DNA from: Blakeslea trispora
Lineage: Eukaryota; Mucoromycota; Mucoromycetes; Mucorales; Choanephoraceae
Direction: 5' to 3'
DNA length: 64,000 bases
Assembly: GCA_025331445.1 (NCBI GenBank)
Contig: JAIWNE010000017.1
Span: 186,001 to 250,000, forward strand
Under the pieces are notes generated by a model. The model made no database searches and was not told where the DNA came from. It worked only from the letters and a program-made list of their open reading frames with translations. Every line of letters begins with the position of its first letter. Within the stretch, counting starts at the first letter, position 1. The position numbers and the translations under genes are program-made. This document shows positions 58,154 through 64,000 of the stretch, one piece after another.

Positions 58154-59294
58154 TTAGCCAAAAGTAGACACAATATGTGCTAATTGAAGTAAGCCCCGAT
58201 TAGATGATGATTTTGTCTCATTATTACTATCATCTTCGTCCATTGGGTCATCCTTTCGGTTATTATTCCCACTATCTTGATTTCGTACAACGTTGGACGA
58301 TTCTTGCTGCTGTTGTTTTTGTTGTTGTGCGGGATGAAGTAATGTATACGGGAAATTTGTGCTTTGTGGTCTTGTGAAAGTCAAGGGACGATGCTGATAA
58401 AACATATTTGAAGGTGGTTTGGATGATTCTCTTACTATCTCTTCTCGCTTAGTTGTATCTAACTGATTGGTTTCAGAAGAAGAAGAAGGGAGTGGACTGG
58501 TATTGTTGTCATCTATAAGATAATGAATAGAAGGTAGGGATGTTGTAGAGGATGAATTTGATAGAGCAGGTGAAGGAACTGAGTCTTCTTTAGATTGCTG
58601 AACAACAGGCGACATTTTCTTCAGACTAGAGGGAGTTCTAGCTGTAGATGACAGAGGCAAAGGAAAGTTGAAACGGACAGGTACATATCGTTCAGTAGGT
58701 GTATTAGACACACCATTGGGTGGTGCGGGTATAGCTCTTAATGACTGGTGGTAATTAGAAAGATGCTGGTCAATTGTCAAGGGAGGCTCTACTTGAACAG
58801 GATCAGATCGAATCCGATGATGAGCATGTAATCGTGGTCTTGGTCTGGCTTCTTCAGCAACTCCTCGCTTCTGTGAGCGTCTTGACTTTGGAGACATGTG
58901 TGTTCTATAGTGTTGCATCATATTATCTTGGCGTGAAAATCTCGATTGACAGCCAGGAAATAAGCAGGGAAAGTTCTTTTCACCTGTATGAATACGATTA
59001 TGTCTAGCTAAATGACCACTATATATTTTTATTATTTTATTTTTAGAATATTAATAATAAAGTTTTTTTTTTATCAGAAAAGAGAAAAAAACTGTTATAC
59101 CTTGTAGTAAAACTCTTATTACATCCAGGCTCTGTACAATGGTATTTTCTTTTAGATTGTTGCCATTCTTCTGGGGCTGACGAAGTTGATGATGGAGAAG
59201 TGCTAACATTGATTTGATGTGGTTCGTCGTTGGAGTTCAAGAGACTGACATGTCTTCCCGATGCATTTTTTACGGATAGTAACCCTTCATTCAT
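58154..59294 (-). CDS. C2H2 zinc-finger transcription factor (Nrg1/CreA-like two-finger type)
   Basis: Two exons (59294-59101 and 59018-58154) give 352 residues; the intron falls inside the first zinc finger. Finger 1 is YHCTEPGCNKSFTT|SGHLARHNRIH and finger 2 is FPCLFPGCQSRFSRQDNMMQ followed by HYRTH, joined by a TGEKN linker, so both have full C2H2 ligands. The fingers are near the N-terminus (about 50-115). The rest is a low-complexity Ser/Pro/Gln-rich region with a basic patch after the fingers (SPKSRRSQKRG) and an acidic stretch (DDPMDEDDSNNE) near the end. Helix residues S-H-R in finger 1 and Q-D-M-Q in finger 2 are like fungal Nrg1/COM2/MSN-type regulators. The DNA target is probably C/G-rich, by analogy. 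Confidence 0.87.
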
Positions 59295-59409
59295 AATATA
59301 TAGTTAGCAAGAAAAGAAGTGAAAAAAATAAGAAAGAGAGAAAAAAAAAAGGGTTTCAGAATAAAAATAAAAAAAGATCAAATGAACTTTTTTTTTTATG
59401 GCCTGTGAA

Positions 59410-59570
59410 CGCTTTCTGAGTGGTTAAGGCACGGCTATGAAGCATATTAAAATTCCGCTAACCGCGGAACATGGCGGGGCTGCTGTATCTGGGGGACTAC
59501 TTCGCTAGTAGTAAGCAATACGATTGAACACTGTTAGCCAATAAAAGTTATTATTACCATCGCTTATTTA
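59410..59570 (+). repeat. Dispersed repeat C, longer copy, with tRNA-like A-box
   Basis: 59471-59555 matches the reverse complement of 51232-51312. Just upstream is TTTCTGAGTGGTTAAGGCAC, very like the A-box/D-arm of tRNA-Ser or -Leu. No T-loop B-box or complete cloverleaf follows, so this is not a tRNA gene. It may be the head of a tRNA-derived SINE, but the two copies share only the part after the A-box. Confidence 0.5.
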
Positions 59571-59919
59571 AGCTTTTGCACAATGTTTATTGGTGAATGG
59601 GTTCATAAAGAACATTACTAAAAAATTACAAAATTTTCAAAGCTCTCTCTCACTCACAGACATGATAGTCTTGCCCAGATCATCACAGACCTTTTAGGAT
59701 GCCCAGCTCATACTGACTTTTCAAACTGAATTTGCGCACCAAGATTTCTTGTTTGGGGAAATTTTTTCAATTATGCAAATCAGAATCTTCATTTTGCTTA
59801 TGATAAAAAGATTAGGTTGCGCATACAAAAAAAAAAAGCTTTGTGCACAGAAAAAAAAAGGAGAGCTGTTTAAGTCATAGGCTGACAAGCAAAACAGTCG
59901 TCGAAGAAGAAGTTATAGT
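59556..59919. other. No gene seen
   Basis: AT-rich, no supported frames. Confidence 0.45.
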
Positions 59920-60430
59920 GCTTTATCCAATTGAACCAGTAACTCTTTTAACAGATTCAATTGTTTTTTGACAGAGATGACCATCTACCATTAAGCAATC
60001 TCTTTTCACACCTGCCTCTAATTTTGACTAAAACAGTTCGATTGGATTCAAAAAATGGAGAGTAAGGAGAAAGAAATGTGAGCTTTTAACCACACTTTAT
60101 TATTGTTTCTTAAGCTTCTGATACTTTGTGTATGGCAGCATTGTTCATGGCAATGTATCCACCGGTCATATTGTGCTTATCTATGTATCCATTACACCTC
60201 TAATAAGCTTCAAGAAATACTCACTACGAATCCAACCTTAGCAGTGGCCACAATTCTATCAGGGGCTCCATCATCTCTTTTTCACAAATTGCTCCAACGA
60301 TCGTTATGGTTATACCCTGGTTGTTTGGAAGCTCAGCTTTAGCAGACTGGCCTCTCTTGGATCTTCCAAAATTGCGTCTTATGTGTATGCTGAAACCTGC
60401 TTCATTGTTAAAGACACAGTTCTCTTCCAT
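59920..60430 (-). pseudogene. IS630/Tc1-like transposase relic
   Basis: From 60430 the minus strand reads MEENCVFNNEAGFSIHIRRN, a FGRSKRGQ-AKAEL segment, and ITITIVGAICEKEMM. After frameshifts come AMNNAAIHK and SPYSPFLNPIELF. In this copy the first Asp (FIDEAG) has become Asn (FNNEAG), and the second (MDNA) has become MNNA, so two of three catalytic acids are lost. No ends are recognised. Confidence 0.75.
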
Positions 60431-60846
60431 TCACTACGGGAAATTTTTCTCCGATTTCTTCATGTTCTTAAAAAAGTATGAGGTTTTCTTTTCTTTAATT
60501 TTTTGGGACTTTGATTGTTGTGTCTGTAGCTGTAATTCTAGATTTGTGCCAATCATATAAAATGATGAGTTGTCTTTTTTTTTTTTTCCTTTTAATTATT
60601 TTTCACCTAGTCCCCACGCAGTTCACACGCCTTTAAACGAATAACCCATATATCAATAATACTTTGAGAAGCAACTCATGCTCCAAAGAGTCCTTATGAT
60701 TGAGTCTTAAGGCATCTCGTAAAAGCTAAATGAACTTGCTAACACAGTCAACAAGTTAGAATAAGATGGCAGTTCCTTAAAGGAAGAGATGACTTTATTA
60801 AAGAATGATATTTTGAAATCTAGTAAACAACAGGTTCACTTTTGCA
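60431..60846. other. No gene seen
   Basis: T-rich and AT-rich, no frame with support. Confidence 0.45.
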
Positions 60847-62298
60847 TTGTCTACTGAAAGCAACACGACTCCTGATGTCGCAATCAACGGTTTGTTCTTG
60901 GACAACTTGAGCCTTTTGAGCGAGCAGTACCTTGTCTTGCCCTTATGTAAACTTGACAAAGAAGATAGTGCTTTAAATGAAGATAGTAAAGAAGAGTTTG
61001 GCCTGAAGTTTAGAGGCATGAAAGCAGAAAAGAAATGGAAGGTCAAGGAGACCTATGTAGAAGATGTCCTATATGAATTTGGACTGCAGCACAAACACGA
61101 AGACGCCTCCCATTCGTTTATTTTGAACGTAAAAGACGATTTACTGGCTGCCAAATTCAGTGCAGATGAGTGGAAGGCTATTTTGGCTGATAATAGTCCC
61201 AAGATTCCACGTTTGCCAGACAGTATCAATAAAGAACTAGAACTGATCAAAGCTGGGGCGAGTTACTTAAATTATAGAGTACTTTGAACTAATCTCAGCC
61301 ATCTAGTCTATGCAAAGTATAAGACAATTTGCTGCAAAAAAGCTTCTAGATGTTGTTAATGATGATTCTCTGCGCACAATGTACACTTGCCTGTTCATGA
61401 TGGTGTATATAAAGCTGAGTGGCTTTTTTGACGAAGAAAACTTAAAAGATGACATCAAGAGCAATCTTTGGTGGCCTTTGCTAAATTACGTGTTTTTACA
61501 AACACCAGGACTTGTTTGTCGGCGGCAAGTTGGAGCTTGTTGGCATATTAGTGCTTTTTCCAAGTTTCAATCACGTGTAGTGGTGAGTCTTCTTGTGTGG
61601 CCTCAGCTAAAAGAAAAAGGCTCCAGGATTTAGCTGGAAAGAGGAAGAGCATAGGACGTAAGGCTGCTTTGCGTGTGATTTCACGTGTAGATCGCCTTGA
61701 ACTAGGCTATGGTGAAGGCAGTCGTACTGACGATGTGGACTCTTCGAAGAACGTTTATAACTCCTGTATGAAGACAGCAAAGTGCTTGAAAGACATGCTT
61801 GTGTGCTTGCTGGATGATGTCAAGTATGATTCTGATGTTGCCAGTCAAATTGTTACCGTTGGCTTCCAAATTTCCAGTAAGCTTGCTTTTGTTTAAATAT
61901 AGCTAAAATCAGATTCTGATATCTCACTATTGTAGAGTACAAGATGAAGCTGTTGTTCATGAACAATGCCGGTGGCTATACTCGTCGCATAAAAGAAACA
62001 AAGTATATGACCTTTTTAGCATCTGATGATAGCTTTCTAAAAAGCTTCGTTGCTATGTACAAGTTGCTTTATGTTGCAAAGGTAAGAAAGAAAGAAGCAG
62101 GCGTTATAATCACGTTGATTTATTGTGATGTTTTTAGGTGACCATGTTGGAGACGCTTCGTCTCGTAAAGCAAGCAGGAGTTTTTGGATGACTTGTTCGA
62201 AGAAGAAGAGTATAAGGAAATTCCTTCTGGGATGAAGACGTCTGTTCGAGACACCGCTACCAGCAGCAGCGGATCAAAAAGACATAGGTCGCAATAAA
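60847..62298 (+). pseudogene. Mucoralean GES-(L/V)AS...GRK family protein, broken
   Basis: The first frame (60847-61287) is 146 codons, ending KAGASYLNYRVL. A second (61310-61633) and third frame (61597-61896) carry the family core: GESSCVASAKRKRLQDLAGK, then SIGRKAALRVISRVDRLELG, YGEGSRTDD and a KCLKDMLVCLL helix. Introns (61876-61934 region; 62082-62137) then join the C-terminal parts KMKLLFMNNAGGYTRRIKET and VTMLETLRLVKQAGVFG. Stops and frame changes near 61287 and 61580 show it is no longer continuous. In relatives I recall GRK-D; here the Asp position is Ala (GRKAAL), removing a presumed catalytic acid. The family is unnamed. Similarity to the 5.3-7.3 kb gene is limited to the GRK and E-x-G/K pattern. 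Nuclease-like function is inference. Confidence 0.55.
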
Positions 62299-62407
62299 TC
62301 CTTCTTTTTTTCTTATTGCTTTAATCTTTGTCTACCCATAAAAATACAAATTTATTGAAGAAAAATGACAAAGCCTAAAATGGTGTTTTGTTGAAACAAT
62401 TGATGAT

Positions 62408-63686
62408 CTAACGCTTGGAATGACTACAGAAACCATAAAGATCGCTAATAAGCACATCTTTGCATGCGTCGGCAATTCTGCTAGATAAATTCTCCTCGAT
62501 CATCAATCTGCCACGCTTCATTTTGCCTTTAACAATAGCCCAAAATTGCTCAATTGGGTTCAATTCAGGTGAATAAGGTGGCAAGTACATAACCCTATAG
62601 CCTCTGCTTTCGATTTTGTGGACCATGGGCTTAGACTTATGAATTGATGCATTGTCAAGGACTAAGTAATGTCCTTTCATGCTCTCATCCATATCCATTA
62701 TATCAAGAAGCTCGTTGATAAACTTAACAAAATGAGCAGTTGTAGTGCCTTTGGCTACAGGTTTGTTGCTCATGTCATCTTCCTCTGTTGAAGGGTCAGA
62801 TCTGTCGATTTCAGCTGCAGTTCCTTTCTTTCCAGTGTTGGATTTTCTTTTTCTCTTAGCAGCCTCTGTCTCTTTTTTTAGTTGAGGCTTTTTCATAACC
62901 ACATGTATAACAGCAGATGAATGTATGGCACCAATAACAGTGTGAGAGGGCGATCTAGTTTTTGGCTGCTTTACTACAGCAATACCTCCCGACTTTGATC
63001 TAGCCCATTTGTTTCTCATGTTAATACGGAAACCGGCTTCATCAATAAAAACACAGTTTTCTGTATAATTTAGATCAGAGTCTCTCCATTTCATGAACCA
63101 TTCATATCTTGTTTGCAAATTTTCTGCTGAATTTCTCACCTCAGCCTCAAAAACGGGCTTCTTGATTGTTATTAACATTGTGTTCCTCAAGTGGTTGTTG
63201 AGTTGAGATTTTGATATCTTGAAATCTTCAAAGTTCTTGGTTAAGCTATCAATAATGTCATCCAATATCAACTGTGGATCGTTGTCGATAAGCTCATAAA
63301 TGTGCGCATTATGTGCAGCCGTAAAGGAGCTTTTTTTTTCCAGAGTTCTGTTCTGACTTCTTATAAGCAACTTCCTCGGCTTCATTGTAAAGGTGCCACC
63401 ACCTCAAGACCATACGGTAATTGATATTCAAGTCTTTCGCAACTCTACTTACCACACCTCGCTCCACTGGCTGCTCAAGCATGCGATCAATGAAAGTTCC
63501 TCTTGTTAAATCGTTGTAGTTCTTGTAAGAGGTGGCTTTTCTCGATTCTTCGTGTTTCGACTGCTTCTTTGTTGAAGTTAGTTCACGAGATTTTTCGGGA
63601 CGCTTAGCACTCAAATACGTTTCTCTACTGGTAGTGTTTTCGAGAACAATGTTAGGATCGCTGACATCAGCCAAAATGCCTTCCAT
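62408..63686 (-). pseudogene. IS630/Tc1-like DDE transposase, one A-run frameshift
   Basis: Two overlapping minus-strand frames form one transposase. ATG 63686 to about 63331 gives an N-terminal domain ending in a helix-turn-helix (SRVAKDLNINYRMVLRWWHL). The T9 run at 63331-63339 (A9 coding) then shifts the frame by one base. The rest continues to 62408 with NCVFIDEAGFRINMR, YLVLDNASIHKSKPM and YLPPYSPELNPIEQFW, so D, D and E are all present. A Lys-rich linker with a TGKKGTAAE stretch separates the first two blocks. This is the least damaged transposase of its kind in the window; restoring one base would be enough for continuity. Whether the A9 is a mutation or a slippage site is open. Confidence 0.88.
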
Positions 63687-63840
63687 GGGATCATAGACTT
63701 TCTCTCTTCGTTCATTGTAGAGGTTGTCAAGTCCGTCTTCGTAAAAAAGGTACTCATTGGTTTAGATTATAAAAGCGCAAATAAGTCGTTGCTTTTAGGC
63801 CAAGTCAATTAAGCATTTGTCTACAGACTAACGGACAAAT

Positions 63841-63929
63841 CATTTTTCCACTTGAGCCAATCATTTTTCAACTTTGGCCGTTCATTTTTGAGTTTCCGTC
63901 GAAAACGCCAATTTCAATAGGTTTGACTG
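63841..63929. repeat. Right end and subterminal repeats of the second IS630/Tc1-like element
   Basis: The end reads, inward from 63929, CAGTCAAACCTATTGAAATT and is followed outside by TA. Inside are direct units CATTTTTCCACTTGAGCCAAT (63841), CATTTTTCAACTTTGGCCGTT (63862) and CATTTTTGAG... (63883), spaced 21 bp. No matching left end was found near 62.2-62.4 kb, so the left side is probably lost or fused to the preceding pseudogene. Confidence 0.75.
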
Positions 63930-64000
63930 TATAATCTCCTGTGCACCATTTTAACAATTGCAATTCTTGAGAAATACATTTGACATTCCCTTTTTTTGCT

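Noticed and set aside
59404..59480. tRNA gene
   Set aside because: Only an A-box-like D-arm is present; no T-loop and no acceptor pairing could be drawn.
1..64000. CRISPR arrays, bacterial operons or rRNA genes
   Set aside because: The sequence is eukaryotic with spliceosomal introns; the tandem repeats lack spacer-repeat structure, and no rRNA sequence was recognised.

Overview
The window comes from a fungal nuclear genome, most likely a mucoralean (Mucoromycota, the Mucor/Rhizopus lineage). The DNA is AT-rich, genes carry many short GT-AG introns of about 50-100 nt, and homopolymer runs are frequent. There is a chitin synthase with a myosin-like motor domain, an Atg101-type autophagy gene, and a dense background of decayed Helitron, LINE and Tc1/IS630-like elements. 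Also present are lineage-type hypothetical proteins with GRK...EFK or PD...EFK signatures. The genus cannot be fixed from the sequence alone.

Layout. 1-9.3 kb is transposon-rich: a Helitron Rep fragment running off the left edge, a LINE tail, a nine-exon hypothetical nuclease-like gene, and an IS630/Tc1-like element with arrays of subterminal repeats. 10-31.5 kb is the gene core. It holds a glutathione S-transferase (+), a CHD/Mit1-like chromatin remodeller (-), a myosin-motor chitin synthase (+), ribosomal protein S5 (-), a METTL21-like methyltransferase (+), tyrosyl-DNA phosphodiesterase TDP1 (-, ten exons) and ATG101 (-, seven exons). 31.6-36.7 kb is a nearly complete Helitron with one in-frame stop. 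36.8-43.6 kb holds folylpolyglutamate synthase, a MoCF-binding/CinA-like protein and an arrestin-like protein, all on the minus strand. 44-64 kb is again repeat-dominated. Its islands are a mitochondrial phosphate carrier, a GRAM/WBP2-like gene and a two-finger C2H2 transcription factor, set among four further Tc1/IS630-like relics, MITE-like elements, an OTU-protease relic and more nuclease-like relics.

The conserved genes are unrelated housekeeping functions (translation, DNA repair, folate, autophagy, cell wall, mitochondrial transport) and do not form a pathway cluster. Many were assembled here by hand from splice signals, because their exons are too short to stand out as open frames.

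Most notable observations: (1) the phosphate carrier can only be read with canonical splice sites if it contains a one-nucleotide exon, or an equivalent sequentially spliced pair of introns; (2) a dispersed family of predicted PD-(D/E)XK-like proteins appears at four loci, mostly broken; (3) Tc1/IS630-like elements carry 21-22 bp subterminal repeat arrays; (4) the Helitron coding region is preceded by three tandem G/C-rich palindromic repeats.
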